Notes under the pieces: model-generated
The model's database searches: none
What the model was told of the DNA's origin: nothing
What the model saw: the letters and a program-made list of their open reading frames with translations, nothing else
Made by a program: the position numbers and the translations under genes
Part shown: positions 1 through 8,900 of the stretch, piece by piece
How positions within the stretch are numbered: position 1 is the first letter of the stretch
Layout: each line of letters begins with the position of its first letter
Source: JANNMJ01 sp031397815
GTDB lineage: Bacteria > Bacteroidota > Bacteroidia > Cytophagales > Hymenobacteraceae
Direction of reading: 5' to 3'
Assembly: GCA_031397815.1 (NCBI GenBank)
Contig: JANNMJ010000149.1
Coordinates: 1 to 46,873, forward strand
Length of the DNA: 46,873 bases

Positions 1-210
1 TTGCGCGCAGTGAAGGAAGCGTCCGGCATCGAGATATGGAAAGCCCTCGGCATCAAAACCCGCGAAACGCTGGTCAATGCCGACCGTTATCTCGGTGCTG
101 CCGACATGCTGCTGTTCGATGCTCCGGCTCAGTGCGGAGCCGCCGCCCCAGAGCCACTCCACGTAACGGCCACGGCGCGCCCGGCCGCCGTCTCGCCCTC
201 CACGAAGTAA
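1..210 (+). pseudogene. TrpF-like C-terminal fragment, truncated on both sides
   Basis: The first 42 or so codons resemble the late part of phosphoribosylanthranilate isomerase (TrpF, tryptophan synthesis): a stretch IEIWKALGI followed by ADRYLGAADMLLFDAPA fits the β-strand VIKA...D.LLFD region of the family. The next family signature, a glycine-rich GGxG..FDW phosphate-binding loop, does not appear in any frame, and the reading frame runs into the 3' end of the opposite-strand lipoprotein gene. The 5' part lies outside the window. Resemblance therefore stops near position 125, and the remainder to the stop at 210 looks like antisense of the neighbour. It may be a gene remnant, a rearrangement point or an assembly join. 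The family call rests on a short stretch and is tentative. Confidence 0.4.
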
Positions 211-566
211 TAGAAGTTGCCGGGCTGCCGGAACGTGAGCGAATCAGCTGGAAACGCATCGAGGAGCTGAAAGCAGCGCGCCACCTGCCCCGCTGGCGGC
301 GCCGCGAGGCGCGTTGCGGGCGCCGTCGTATCACCCGCCCGCCCCGAGCGGCGGTCGAGCATGCCGTCGGATGTCAGCGAGTAGGCGGTGATGGTCCCCG
401 CAAACCCGCCGCCCGCCCCAAACCGCAGCACCCGCGCCGGAGCCGCCGCTTTGGGCGGCGCACCCGCTGCTTGTCCGCCACCGCCGTTGGCGCGCTGGCA
501 GCTTATCAGCAGGATACTCAGCAAAAGTGAAGCGCCCAGAAAGAGGTAATGCGAACGCATAAGCAT
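129..566 (-). CDS. Small lipoprotein, C-terminus possibly truncated
   Basis: Predicted 145-residue lipoprotein. The N-terminus has an arginine, a hydrophobic core and a lipobox LLISC, so it should be lipidated on the cysteine near residue 23 and anchored in a membrane. The Gly/Ala-rich stretch after the cysteine is linker-like. The middle part (a GGxxGxITxYxLxxDG segment, then RQPGNFYYFVEGE and VTW) matches my memory of a small Bacteroidota lipoprotein family of unknown function. Those proteins normally continue some 10-20 residues past the TW motif, whereas this one ends 11 residues after the W. That end coincides with the place where the convergent TrpF-like fragment breaks off. A second ATG two codons downstream is an equally good start. 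Function unknown. Confidence 0.7.
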   Translation of the reverse strand: MLMRSHYLFLGASLLLSILLISCQRANGGGGQAAGAPPKAAAPARVLRFGAGGGFAGTITAYSLTSDGMLDRRSGRAGDTTAPATRLAAPPAGQVARCFQLLDAFPADSLTFRQPGNFYYFVEGETAAGRAVAVTWSGSGAAAPH

Positions 567-657
567 GGGAATGAAGAATCAGGAACGGGGGGATGCAATG
601 CCTCCTGAATACGGAGCGCGGCGCAAGGATACGCTCGTTAGGCTGAGGCTTGAGCAT

Positions 658-684
658 AAAAAAAGGCCGCGCAGCGCGCGACCT
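658..684 (-). terminator. Rho-independent terminator after the 801-1214 gene
   Basis: On the minus strand AGGTCGCG pairs with CGCGGCCT (8 bp including one G-U pair) around a 5-nt loop and is followed by six or more T. It lies about 120 bp past the stop of the upstream minus-strand gene and before the lipoprotein gene, so it should separate the two transcripts. Confidence 0.7.
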
Positions 685-800
685 CTTTTGGTGGTTCAAA
701 AACCTGTTCTTATGCCCTGCAAAGGTGGCGGCTTGGGGTAGGGTCGGGCAAGCCCGATGGCCCTATTTAACGGAATGATAACGTGGGCCGAACCGGGGCA

Positions 801-1214
801 CTAGTACTCTGCAACCAGCTCATCGGGGTCGTACACGCGGTCGTTGCGGCGCTTGCCGAGCCAGAGAGTGTAGCGGGGGCGGTCGGTGGTGGGGTTCCAG
901 AAGATGCCCGCGATGGTGCCCCGGCGCGGCGGCTGCCCGGCCTCGCCGAGGCGCTCGCGGACGGTTTCGCCGAACCCGAACGGCAGGTGGCGCGCCCGGC
1001 CGCCCAGCTCGGAGAAGAGGTCGGGGCGGACTTTGAACGTCGCGTCGTCGTAACGGAGCAGGAGCCATTCGCCGTCGCGGTCGGGCGGGGCGTCGCCGAG
1101 GCGCTCGAAAACTTTGTTAATCGGCTCGACGTCCTCGAACAGCAGCCGCGAGGCCGGATGAACGTAGCGATAACCGTAATCGGGGGTCCAAGGGTAGAGA
1201 CCGTAAGTGGGCAT
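801..1214 (-). CDS. Hypothetical protein, 137 aa
   Basis: A 137-residue soluble protein with no signal peptide or membrane segment; I do not recognise the family. It is rich in aromatic and charged residues (it opens MPTYGLYPWTPDYGYRYVHP), and the C-terminal half contains FWNPTTDRPRYTLWLGKRR, typical of a small β-rich fold. The frame is open far upstream into crtY antisense, but the start was set at the ATG because the sequence before it is the shadow of crtY, and because a TAnnTTTG-like box lies 5 nt upstream. It is divergent from crtY with about 190 bp between them, so any functional link to carotenoid synthesis is only positional. Confidence 0.65.
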   Translation of the reverse strand: MPTYGLYPWTPDYGYRYVHPASRLLFEDVEPINKVFERLGDAPPDRDGEWLLLRYDDATFKVRPDLFSELGGRARHLPFGFGETVRERLGEAGQPPRRGTIAGIFWNPTTDRPRYTLWLGKRRNDRVYDPDELVAEY

Positions 1215-1219
1215 TGGCG

Positions 1220-1227
1220 CAAATTTG
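1220..1227 (-). promoter_or_regulatory. TAnnTTTG-like -7 element before the 801-1214 gene
   Basis: CAAATTTG matches 5 of the 6 fixed positions of the Bacteroidota -7 consensus TAnnTTTG and ends 5 nt before the ATG. The 8-mer is its own reverse complement. Part of a recurring pattern suggesting leaderless transcription. Confidence 0.35.
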
Positions 1228-1400
1228 AGGGGCGAGGTTACGCATAGCGGCGCAAACTGGCCGCCGGTTGCGGGCGGCGGCGGTTTCTTCGTGACATTAT
1301 TCGGGCTGAATGGTTTCGATTCGTCGGATTCTTCCGATTCTGCCCCGCCGTCCCTCCTGAACCCGTGCCTTCCGCCGTGCTGCCCACCGCCGCTTCTGAT

Positions 1401-2627
1401 ATGCCCGATTCCGCCGCCCTGACCGAATCCCGCGCCGACCACGTCATCGTCGGGGCTGGGGGGGCGGGGCTGTCGCTGGCGTGGCACCTCACGCGGCAGG
1501 CGGCCACGGCGGGTCAGTCCATCATTCTCCTCGACCCCGACTCCAAGCAGCTCAACGACCGCACGTGGTCGTTCTGGGAGCGCACCGACCGCCCCGGCCT
1601 CTTCCCCGACCTCGTGAGCGCCGAGTGGGCCACCGCCGACGTGCATTCCACCGTTTGGGGGCGGCAGGTGCTGCCGCTCGCGCCCTACTGTTACCGCACC
1701 ATCCGGGGCGCCGATTTCTACGATGCCATGCGCCGCCACCTCGCCGCGCTGCCGCACGTGCAGTGGGTGCAGGCCGCCGTTACGCACGTAACAGATGCGC
1801 CCACCCACGCCACCGCCCATACCACCGATGGCCGCACGTGGCGCGGGCGGTGGGTGTATGACAGTCGGTTTCGGTACACGCAGGATGTGGTGCAGCAGCC
1901 GGAGCGGCATTTTTATCTGGCACAGCACTTCGTCGGGTGGGAGATTGAGACTGACCGCGACGTCTTCCAGCCCGATGTCGCCTCCCTCTTCGATTTCCGT
2001 ACCCCGCAGCATCAGCAGATGCGCTTCGTGTACGTGCTCCCAAGCAGCCCGCGCCGCGCATTAGTCGAGTTCACGCTCTTCTCGAAAGCCCTGCTGACCC
2101 CAGCGGAGTACGAATCCGCCCTCCACGCCTACCTCCGCGACCATCTCCAGCTAACAGCCGCCGATTACCGCATCATCTTCACCGAAAACGGCGTCATCCC
2201 CATGACCGACCATCCCCTGCCGATGCGCGCCGGGCAATCCATCGTCCGGATTGGGTCCGCCGGGGGCGCCTCAAAGCCGAGCACCGGCTTCACCTTCCGT
2301 CGGATTCAGCAGCAGACCGCCGGAATCGTGGAAAAACTCGCCGCCACTGGCACCCCGTGGCTCACCGAGCGCCCCACCGAGCGCCGCTTCCGCCTTTACG
2401 ACGCCATGATGCTCGCCGTCCTCGCCGAAGAAGGCGAGCGGGCTGAGGAAGTTTTCTGCCGTCTGTTTGCACGCAACCCCATCACCCGCATCCTCCGCTT
2501 TCTCGACGAAGAAACCACCTTCGCCGAAGAAGTCGCCGTGATGAACTCGGTGCCATTAGCACCGTTTCTGCGCGCCCTCGGCGGACAGGTACGCCGCGGA
2601 ATGCCCCCGCTGCGGGCCAGCGCCTGA
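1401..2627 (+). CDS. crtY: Lycopene cyclase (CrtY family)
   Basis: A 408-residue FAD/NAD(P)-dependent cyclase that would form a β-ionone ring on an end of lycopene or another ψ-end carotenoid. The N-terminus carries the dinucleotide-binding motif VIVGAGGAGLSLAWHL, followed by the family signature NDRTWSFWER and, in the C-terminal half, HPLPMR and IGSAGGASKPSTGFTFRRI. Length agrees with bacterial CrtY. The ATG at 1401 was chosen because it sits 14 residues before the Rossmann motif; an in-frame GTG at 1365 adds 12 low-complexity residues. It is followed after 33 bp by the CruF-like gene in the same orientation, so the two probably form an operon. No CrtE, CrtB or CrtI is present in the window. 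Confidence 0.9.
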   Translation: MPDSAALTESRADHVIVGAGGAGLSLAWHLTRQAATAGQSIILLDPDSKQLNDRTWSFWERTDRPGLFPDLVSAEWATADVHSTVWGRQVLPLAPYCYRTIRGADFYDAMRRHLAALPHVQWVQAAVTHVTDAPTHATAHTTDGRTWRGRWVYDSRFRYTQDVVQQPERHFYLAQHFVGWEIETDRDVFQPDVASLFDFRTPQHQQMRFVYVLPSSPRRALVEFTLFSKALLTPAEYESALHAYLRDHLQLTAADYRIIFTENGVIPMTDHPLPMRAGQSIVRIGSAGGASKPSTGFTFRRIQQQTAGIVEKLAATGTPWLTERPTERRFRLYDAMMLAVLAEEGERAEEVFCRLFARNPITRILRFLDEETTFAEEVAVMNSVPLAPFLRALGGQVRRGMPPLRASA

Positions 2628-2660
2628 TGTCTGTTTATTCCCCGTCCCACTTCACCGTCG

Positions 2661-3407
2661 ATGCCTGTCCGGTCCGCTTCTTCTGCTGATTCTGCTGATT
2701 CCATTGATCCTGCCGCTGCGCCCAGCGCCCACCCTTTGCTCGTGCCGCCGCGCGTTTGGCGCACCGTTCGGTGGGTGATGGCGGTGGTGTTTGGCGGCGG
2801 CGTGTTGGCGCACGTGTGGCCGCTGCTGCACGATTGGTCTTTAGCGGCCACTACTCCTCTGCTGATTCTGACCAACGGCGCCGTCCTGTTACAGGCCTTC
2901 GACCAAGACCGTGCGCGCCGTCTGCGGTGGTGGTGTGCGGGCGCGTGGCTCGTCACGGTCATCCTTGAGATGGTGGGCGTCGCGACGGGGCGCCTGTTCG
3001 GCGCGTACCATTACGGCCCGACACTGCGCGGCCAGCTCGCGGGCGTCCCGCTCCTCATCGGCCTCAACTGGACCACGCTCCTCCTCGGCGCCCTAGCTTG
3101 GGCCGACGCTCGCCTGACGCCCCGCCTCTCGCGCTCGGCGCGGCTTTGGCTCGTGCCGCTCACGGCAGCCTTCCTGCTGACCCTTTTCGATTGGGTGATG
3201 GAGCCGGTGGCCGTTGCTCTCGATTACTGGTCGTGGCACACCTGGCCGCGGATTCCGTTACAGAATTACATAGCGTGGTTCGGTATCGCCTTCGGATTGG
3301 GGCTGACGTATGTCGGCCTCGGATTGCGCGCCCGCGCCTCGCTCGCCCAGTTTTACTTCCTGATTCAGGCCGTTTTCTTCGTCCTGCTCCGGCTCATTCT
3401 GGCATAA
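2661..3407 (+). CDS. cruF: Carotenoid 1',2'-hydratase, CruF type (DUF422)
   Basis: A 248-residue integral membrane protein with about six to seven hydrophobic segments. The family signature is clear: GRLFGAYHYGPTLRG, GVPLLIGLNWT, then FDWVMEPVAVALDYWSW and a conserved C-terminal QNYIAWFG. CruF/DUF422 proteins hydrate the terminal double bond of a ψ-end carotenoid to give a 1'-hydroxyl group in monocyclic pigments of the flexixanthin, myxol and saproxanthin kind. Its position right behind the lycopene cyclase fits a pigment with one cyclic and one hydrated acyclic end. The first 25 residues are a Ser/Ala/Asp-rich leader without homology, so the true start could be a little downstream. Confidence 0.85.
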   Translation: MPVRSASSADSADSIDPAAAPSAHPLLVPPRVWRTVRWVMAVVFGGGVLAHVWPLLHDWSLAATTPLLILTNGAVLLQAFDQDRARRLRWWCAGAWLVTVILEMVGVATGRLFGAYHYGPTLRGQLAGVPLLIGLNWTTLLLGALAWADARLTPRLSRSARLWLVPLTAAFLLTLFDWVMEPVAVALDYWSWHTWPRIPLQNYIAWFGIAFGLGLTYVGLGLRARASLAQFYFLIQAVFFVLLRLILA

Positions 3408-3616
3408 AGTCATCGCTGGAACCGCCCGTAGCGCAGCGCCCCAAAGCTGTGGCCGAAAGTCTAAGGTTATGATGCCCGTATATTCGCCGCAGCAGACTTG
3501 GGGCGTTCCGTTCAACCCGAAAAAAACGCTGTTCACCCTGAGAAAACCCATGTTCATCGAAAACTTCACTCGCAGACCCAAAGTCGGCCTCTACCTTTAA
3601 ACACTTCGAAATCTCT

Positions 3617-4600
3617 GTGTACAACCGCATTCTTGCTACTACTCTCTTTCTGATGGCCAGCAGCACGCTGACCTCAGTAACCAACGTGCACGCGCAGGCC
3701 GTGCCCAATCCCGGCGAGAACATTCCGTATCTGGTCACTTTCGGCGCCAAAGGCGACCCCGCCTGGGGCGATGACGACCACACCTCGACCCAGTTTTTTC
3801 TGATTCCGAAGAGCACGAAAGGCGCCGTTTACGTCCGCGTTTACGACCCCGGCACTGGCGGTGCCCTTGATGAGAAAAAAGGCGCCTGGGATACCTCCAC
3901 CCAGTTCAGCGTGTACGGCGGCCAAGGCGCGCACTCCTCCGGCGATGCCCGCGCGACCGACCCCAAAGGCGATTTCCGCGCCGGCAACCTGCTGGAGCAA
4001 AAGGTCTATAAGCCCGTCACCGGCACCGACCCTCTCGACAAGAAATGGGTAACCTTCGGCCCCTTCGACCCTAATCAGGGCGAGTATGTGGCTGATTTCG
4101 GCGGCTTCGTCTTTAAGGTGATTGTCGAAGGAAAAAGCGGCGACGACGGTAATCTCTACTCGTTCTTCCTCAGCTCCTCGCCCACCGATAATATTCCCGT
4201 GGAAGGCGGCAACGGCTTTACTTACGAGTACTCGTTCCGGCTCCCGTCCACGCCCAACGCCCAGATTCACCTCTACCCGTTCATCGACAAGAACGTGGTG
4301 AGCATCAAGCAATCGAATTTCGACGGTGACGCCGACGGTCGCCTGCGCCTCTACTCGATAGCGCGGAACGGCCAACCCGCCGAGCTATCCGGCGACGGCA
4401 AATGGGCGTCCTCCCAACACGTCATCGACCCCCGCGAGAAGGGCCTGTCAATGGACCTGACCTACATCAAGAAAGGCGCTTACCCGAACGATGTCGTGTT
4501 TTACGTCACTGACCAATACGACAAAGCGCTCCCCTTCTTCGCCATCCCGCTCGGCGGCAAGCCCAAGTACCGCTACACCGTCGATATCCGCTTCAAGTAA
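3617..4600 (+). CDS. Secreted protein of unknown function, 327 aa
   Basis: Predicted exported protein. The signal peptide (ILATTLFLMASSTLTSV) ends in HAQA near residue 27, and the mature part is about 300 residues of β-rich, Asp/Gly-rich sequence with no cysteine cluster, membrane segment or sorting domain. I do not recognise the family. Phrases such as YVRVYDPGTGGALDEKKG and YEYSFRLPSTPN suggest β-sandwich modules, and the final residues (YRYTVDIRFK) could be an outer-membrane or periplasmic β-strand. The start is GTG; no ATG lies between the upstream in-frame stop near 3539 and the signal peptide. A TACCTTTA box 17 nt upstream of the start is a possible but weak -7 element. Role unknown. 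Confidence 0.7.
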   Translation: MYNRILATTLFLMASSTLTSVTNVHAQAVPNPGENIPYLVTFGAKGDPAWGDDDHTSTQFFLIPKSTKGAVYVRVYDPGTGGALDEKKGAWDTSTQFSVYGGQGAHSSGDARATDPKGDFRAGNLLEQKVYKPVTGTDPLDKKWVTFGPFDPNQGEYVADFGGFVFKVIVEGKSGDDGNLYSFFLSSSPTDNIPVEGGNGFTYEYSFRLPSTPNAQIHLYPFIDKNVVSIKQSNFDGDADGRLRLYSIARNGQPAELSGDGKWASSQHVIDPREKGLSMDLTYIKKGAYPNDVVFYVTDQYDKALPFFAIPLGGKPKYRYTVDIRFK

Positions 4601-4698
4601 CTTTTTCCGGTCATTTACCTAGCCATCAGGCGGTGCCCTTCCGTACTACTTATCCTTCCCCGCCGAGCTGCTGATCTTTCAACCTTTGCTCTCCTTTT

Positions 4699-7600
4699 TT
4701 GTCTGCCTCTTCTGCCCCTTTTCGTTTTACCCGGCACCTCGCGCAGTATCTGCTGCTGGGGTTCTTGTCGTTGTGGTGCTTTTCGGGGCAGGCGCAGCAG
4801 TTCAGGCTAGCCAACTTCGCTTCCCAGCCCGGCTCGCCGCAAGGGTTCATATACGCCTCCCTGCAAGACCATCGTGGCTTGCTCTGGGTCGGCACCGGTG
4901 ACGGCCTTTACCGTTACGACGGCACCGTTTTCACACGTTTCACCTCCGCCGAAGGCCTCACCGAGAACTTCGTAACGAGCCTTCTGGAAGACCAGAGCGG
5001 TCGGTTATGGGTCGGGCATTATCAGGGCGGCCTGTCGTGTCTGCCCGAAACCGGTGGCCCGTTTCGGCGCGTAGCCCTTCCCGAAGGGTTCTCGACGCAG
5101 ATCGTGGCGATGGCCCAGGCACGGGAAGGCGTTTGGGTGGCTTCCCAGCGCAGCGGCCTACTCTTCCTCCCCGACCTGACGCCCGACCGCCCGCAGTTTT
5201 TCCCCCTTCCGGCGGGCGAGACGCGCGCCCTCCGCACGATGACCGAGCTGGACGATCACTTGTTCGTCTCGTTCGTAACCGGCGGCCTCACCGAGCTGAC
5301 GGTCTCGGCCCCAGAACAGCCGCTCCGGCTGCACGGTGGTCAGCTGCTCTATAATGATGTGGCGAATGTGCTCCTGCCCGATACCGTCGGGCATCAGCTC
5401 ATCGTCTGCACCGCACAGGGCGCCGCTTACCGTATTCCGGTAAACGCCAGCGGCTTACGCACGGAACGCGCCTTGCTATCAGACGCGGCCGTGGCGCAGC
5501 TAGCCCGCGGCGGCATTGCGGCGGCGTATCTGAGCAAGCGGCGCACCCTATGGATCGCCGGAACCGACGGCCTCGTCCTGAGCATCGAGCTGGGCACGAA
5601 ACGTACGCTGCTCACCGCCTACCCGCTTTCGCGTCAGCTCGGTCCCTTCCCTCTTCGGATGATTCTGGAAGACGCCGAAGGCGCCCTCTGGCTCGGCACC
5701 AACGGCGACGGCCTGCGCTACTTCACCGACCGGCATCTGATGCTGTTCGATAACCAGCTTCTCGGTCCGAATCCATCGGTTACGGCACTGGCGCGACGGA
5801 GCGGCGGGCTGCTCGTCGGCACCACGCACGGGCTTTTGCAAGCCAATCCGGAGCCGCTGGCCGGGTTGGTGGCGCAACCGGTCGCGGGGCTGCCGCGCGG
5901 GTTGTCGATTCGGCGCGTCCTGCATCACCCCGTCAGCGGTACGTGGGTGGGCACCGAGGGCCGTGGACTGTGGCACCGCGCCATTGTCGATAGTGCGTAC
6001 CATTATATTGCCCTGCCCGGCAACCCGACCACCATCACCGCCCTCGCGGCGGAACCCACCGGGCGGATATGGGTAGGCACGAGCGCCGATGGCGCATACT
6101 GGCTTTCACCGTCCGGGGGCGTTGTTCAGCATTACACCACCACGAACGGCCTCCTGCACAACGCCATTTTTGACCTCTTGGTCGATCACCGCGGCAATGT
6201 CTGGTTCGCAACGCACGGCACCGGGTTGGCGCTGCGCGAGCCGGGCGGCCGTTTCCGGGTTGTGCAGCTCACCACGGGCGGCGTCGATGTCAACGCGCTT
6301 GCGGAAACGACGAATGGCGACGTTTGGCTCGCAACCGGTGGCACTGGCCTGTTCGTTTATCACGACGATACCTTCCAGCACTACACCGTAGCCAACGCGC
6401 CCGGTCTCGCGTCGGATTACGCTTACTCGCTCCTCCCGTTACCGGACGGCGAGCTGGCCATTGGTCATCAGACGGGGCTGACGCTTTTCGAGCCGCGCCA
6501 ACACGCCTTCCACCGCCTCGACCGCGGCGGCAACGCCGATCTGCTGCGCCTGTTCAACCCAGGCGCCTCCGTCATCGATGGCACCGGGATGGTGCGGTGG
6601 TTCGGCACCCTGCAAGGCCTCATCCGGCTGGGCGCTCCCGTCGTGGAAGGGGCGTATGTGCCGGCGGCCGTTATTACCGACATTCAGCTTCAGGATCAGA
6701 CCGTTACCGCTACCAGTCTGGCGGCGCTGCCCTACGGCACGTACAAAGTGGCGCTCAGCTTCCGCGGGATCGCGTTAGCCGAGGCCAGCCGCTTGCAATA
6801 CCGGTACCGCCTGCTCGGCTCCCTTTCCTCCAACGAATGGAGCCCGCCGACTGCTTCCACCGAATCCATTTACCGCCGCTTACAGGAAGGCTCCTACACG
6901 TTTGAAGTAGAAGCCCGCCTCGGCAACACCGGACGTTGGTCGGAGCCGGCGCGGGTGAGCTGGACGGTGGCAACGCCGTTCTGGAAGACGTGGTGGTTTG
7001 CCGCGGTGGTACTGGCGGGCGTCGTCGCGTTGGCGCGGCTGTGGCTACAGTGGCGGTTGGCCAGCCTCGAACAGAAACGACAAGCCCTCGAACGCCTCGT
7101 CATCGAACGAACCCGAGAATTGCGCCTCGCGAAGGAGCATACCGAGCAGATCAACATCGAGCTGGTTTCAGCCAAAGAGCAAGCTGATGCTTCGCGATTG
7201 GCGAAAGCGCGCTTTTTGGCCAATATGAGCCACGAGATTCGCACGCCGATGAACGCGATCGTCGGTCTGACGAATCTGCTCCGCCAAACCAGCCCGGTAC
7301 CTGAACAGGCCGATTATATCGAAGCCATCGGCGCCTCTGCGGGGAACCTGATGGTCATCATCAATGACATTCTCGACTCGTCGAAGATCGAAGCCGGGAA
7401 GCTGTCGCTCGAACACGTTCCGTTCGACCTTGCCGCGCTGCTCAATCAGCTTCGGCACCTGTTCCGGCCGCAGGCGATGCAGAAAGGCCTGCATTTTCAG
7501 GTTGATGTCGACGAAAATGTACCGACCGGCGTTCTCGGTGATTCTGTCAGGCTCAATCAGATTCTGCTCAACCTCGTCGGGAACGCCCTGAAGTTCACGG

Positions 7601-8835
7601 CTAAAGGAAGTGTTTCCGTGACCGTAACGGCCGAAAAAGCCGACCCCACGGCTCCCGCCGATGCCCCACGGCTAGTCCATTTCACCGTCTCCGACACCGG
7701 AATCGGCATCCCGGCCGACAAGCTCTCCAGCATTTTCGAGGATTTCTCGCAAGCGAATACCTCCACCACCCGCCAATTCGGCGGAACCGGATTGGGGCTT
7801 ACCATTGCCCGAAACCTCGTGCAGCTGCACGGCAGCACCCTCACCGTAACCAGTCGCGAGGGCGAAGGTGCCGCCTTCAGCTTCAGCATTCCGTACCCAC
7901 CCACCAACGCGCCGCTGCGCTCGGCGAAGCCGATTAAGCTGGAGCCATTCGTGGTGCCGCTGCGCGTGTTGGTGGTTGAGGATAATGAGCTGAATCAGCT
8001 GGTAGCGCGCCGCACGCTGGAGCGCTGGAATTGCCACGTAACAGTCGCCGAGAACGGCCGGATTGGGGTAGAAACGCTGACTGCGCGCGAGTTCGACATT
8101 GTATTGATGGACGTGCAGATGCCGGAGATGGACGGCTACGAGGCCACCCGGCGGATCCGGCAGCTCCCCAAGCGGAACCGTACACCGGTGCTCGGCCTCA
8201 CGGCTTCCGTGCTGATGGAAGACCGTCAGCTGGCCCTCGACAGCGGGATGAACGATACGCTGAATAAGCCTTTCGACCCGGCCGTCCTTTATCAGCTGCT
8301 GTGCGAGCTAGCGAACCTCAAAACGTCTGAAACGGCTCCTGCAGTCTCCTCCACTCCTACCGAACCTCTTCCAAAGCCCGCCGCCGAAAGCCTTCCGCAG
8401 CCGACCGCGAAAACTAAACAAGCAGCAATCCTCGCCTTCAACACACCGCCCACTTCCGGCGCCGATGTGTTCGACTGGCAATACCTCGAAGAGGCAGCGC
8501 CGGGGCAGCCGACCTTCGCCGTCATGATCATCGACACTTTCCTCAATCAGCTGCCCTCGCTACGGCAGGAATTGACTGACAATGCTCGGACCGCCGACCG
8601 CCGCGCCGTAGTCGCGCTGCTCCACAAGCTGCGAGGTCAGATCGCGTATTTCGGCCTCACGCAGTTCTGCGCTGATGTAACGACGCTGGAAAGTCAGATC
8701 GTTGCCGACCCTGAAATGATCACTGCTGCTGCGCTGCCGCTTCATATTGAAAACGTGTTGGAGCGGATCAACCAGCTTCTTCCTGAGCTGGAAGGCCGTC
8801 AGAATGAGCTGCGCTCACTCTCTCCTACTAGCTGA
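4699..8835 (+). CDS. Hybrid histidine kinase: propeller sensor, HK, receiver, Hpt
   Basis: A 1378-residue membrane-bound hybrid sensor. A signal peptide ending near GQAQQ is followed by a periplasmic two-component propeller of repeated LWVGT.DGL...G units (about residues 45-640), a Y_Y_Y domain (about 680-760), one membrane helix (about 762-784), a short coiled coil, HisKA with the phosphoacceptor in FLANMSHEIRTPMNAI (His845), an HATPase with DTGIGIP and GGTGLGL, a receiver domain with phosphorylatable Asp1138 in LMDVQMPEMDGYEATRR, and a C-terminal Hpt domain with His1309 in LLHKLRGQIAYFG. This gives a complete His-Asp-His relay that could pass phosphate to the LytTR regulator 65 bp downstream. 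The start appears to be TTG: only that codon lies between the in-frame stop at 4672 and the signal peptide. An AACCTTTG box at 4681-4688 is a possible -7 element. The ligand is unknown. Confidence 0.9.
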   Translation: MSASSAPFRFTRHLAQYLLLGFLSLWCFSGQAQQFRLANFASQPGSPQGFIYASLQDHRGLLWVGTGDGLYRYDGTVFTRFTSAEGLTENFVTSLLEDQSGRLWVGHYQGGLSCLPETGGPFRRVALPEGFSTQIVAMAQAREGVWVASQRSGLLFLPDLTPDRPQFFPLPAGETRALRTMTELDDHLFVSFVTGGLTELTVSAPEQPLRLHGGQLLYNDVANVLLPDTVGHQLIVCTAQGAAYRIPVNASGLRTERALLSDAAVAQLARGGIAAAYLSKRRTLWIAGTDGLVLSIELGTKRTLLTAYPLSRQLGPFPLRMILEDAEGALWLGTNGDGLRYFTDRHLMLFDNQLLGPNPSVTALARRSGGLLVGTTHGLLQANPEPLAGLVAQPVAGLPRGLSIRRVLHHPVSGTWVGTEGRGLWHRAIVDSAYHYIALPGNPTTITALAAEPTGRIWVGTSADGAYWLSPSGGVVQHYTTTNGLLHNAIFDLLVDHRGNVWFATHGTGLALREPGGRFRVVQLTTGGVDVNALAETTNGDVWLATGGTGLFVYHDDTFQHYTVANAPGLASDYAYSLLPLPDGELAIGHQTGLTLFEPRQHAFHRLDRGGNADLLRLFNPGASVIDGTGMVRWFGTLQGLIRLGAPVVEGAYVPAAVITDIQLQDQTVTATSLAALPYGTYKVALSFRGIALAEASRLQYRYRLLGSLSSNEWSPPTASTESIYRRLQEGSYTFEVEARLGNTGRWSEPARVSWTVATPFWKTWWFAAVVLAGVVALARLWLQWRLASLEQKRQALERLVIERTRELRLAKEHTEQINIELVSAKEQADASRLAKARFLANMSHEIRTPMNAIVGLTNLLRQTSPVPEQADYIEAIGASAGNLMVIINDILDSSKIEAGKLSLEHVPFDLAALLNQLRHLFRPQAMQKGLHFQVDVDENVPTGVLGDSVRLNQILLNLVGNALKFTAKGSVSVTVTAEKADPTAPADAPRLVHFTVSDTGIGIPADKLSSIFEDFSQANTSTTRQFGGTGLGLTIARNLVQLHGSTLTVTSREGEGAAFSFSIPYPPTNAPLRSAKPIKLEPFVVPLRVLVVEDNELNQLVARRTLERWNCHVTVAENGRIGVETLTAREFDIVLMDVQMPEMDGYEATRRIRQLPKRNRTPVLGLTASVLMEDRQLALDSGMNDTLNKPFDPAVLYQLLCELANLKTSETAPAVSSTPTEPLPKPAAESLPQPTAKTKQAAILAFNTPPTSGADVFDWQYLEEAAPGQPTFAVMIIDTFLNQLPSLRQELTDNARTADRRAVVALLHKLRGQIAYFGLTQFCADVTTLESQIVADPEMITAAALPLHIENVLERINQLLPELEGRQNELRSLSPTS

Positions 8836-8887
8836 TTCACGCACGGGGTGCCGAGCTCCTGCAATCGACAGGACGGATGCGTTGCCC

Positions 8888-8895
8888 TATATTTG
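8888..8895 (+). promoter_or_regulatory. TATATTTG -7 element before the LytTR regulator gene
   Basis: A perfect match to TAnnTTTG ending 5 nt before the ATG at 8901. No TTG-type -33 element is obvious at normal spacing. If used, transcription would start at or next to the start codon, giving a leaderless mRNA independent of the upstream kinase gene. Confidence 0.5.
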
Positions 8896-8900
8896 AGCTA

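Noticed and set aside
1450..1475. G-rich run in crtY as a regulatory quadruplex
   Set aside because: It encodes the invariant GAGGAGLSL dinucleotide-binding loop; protein constraint and high GC explain it.
1215..2012. Upstream extension of the 137-aa minus-strand gene
   Set aside because: It is the antisense of crtY; the ATG at 1214 follows a promoter-like box.
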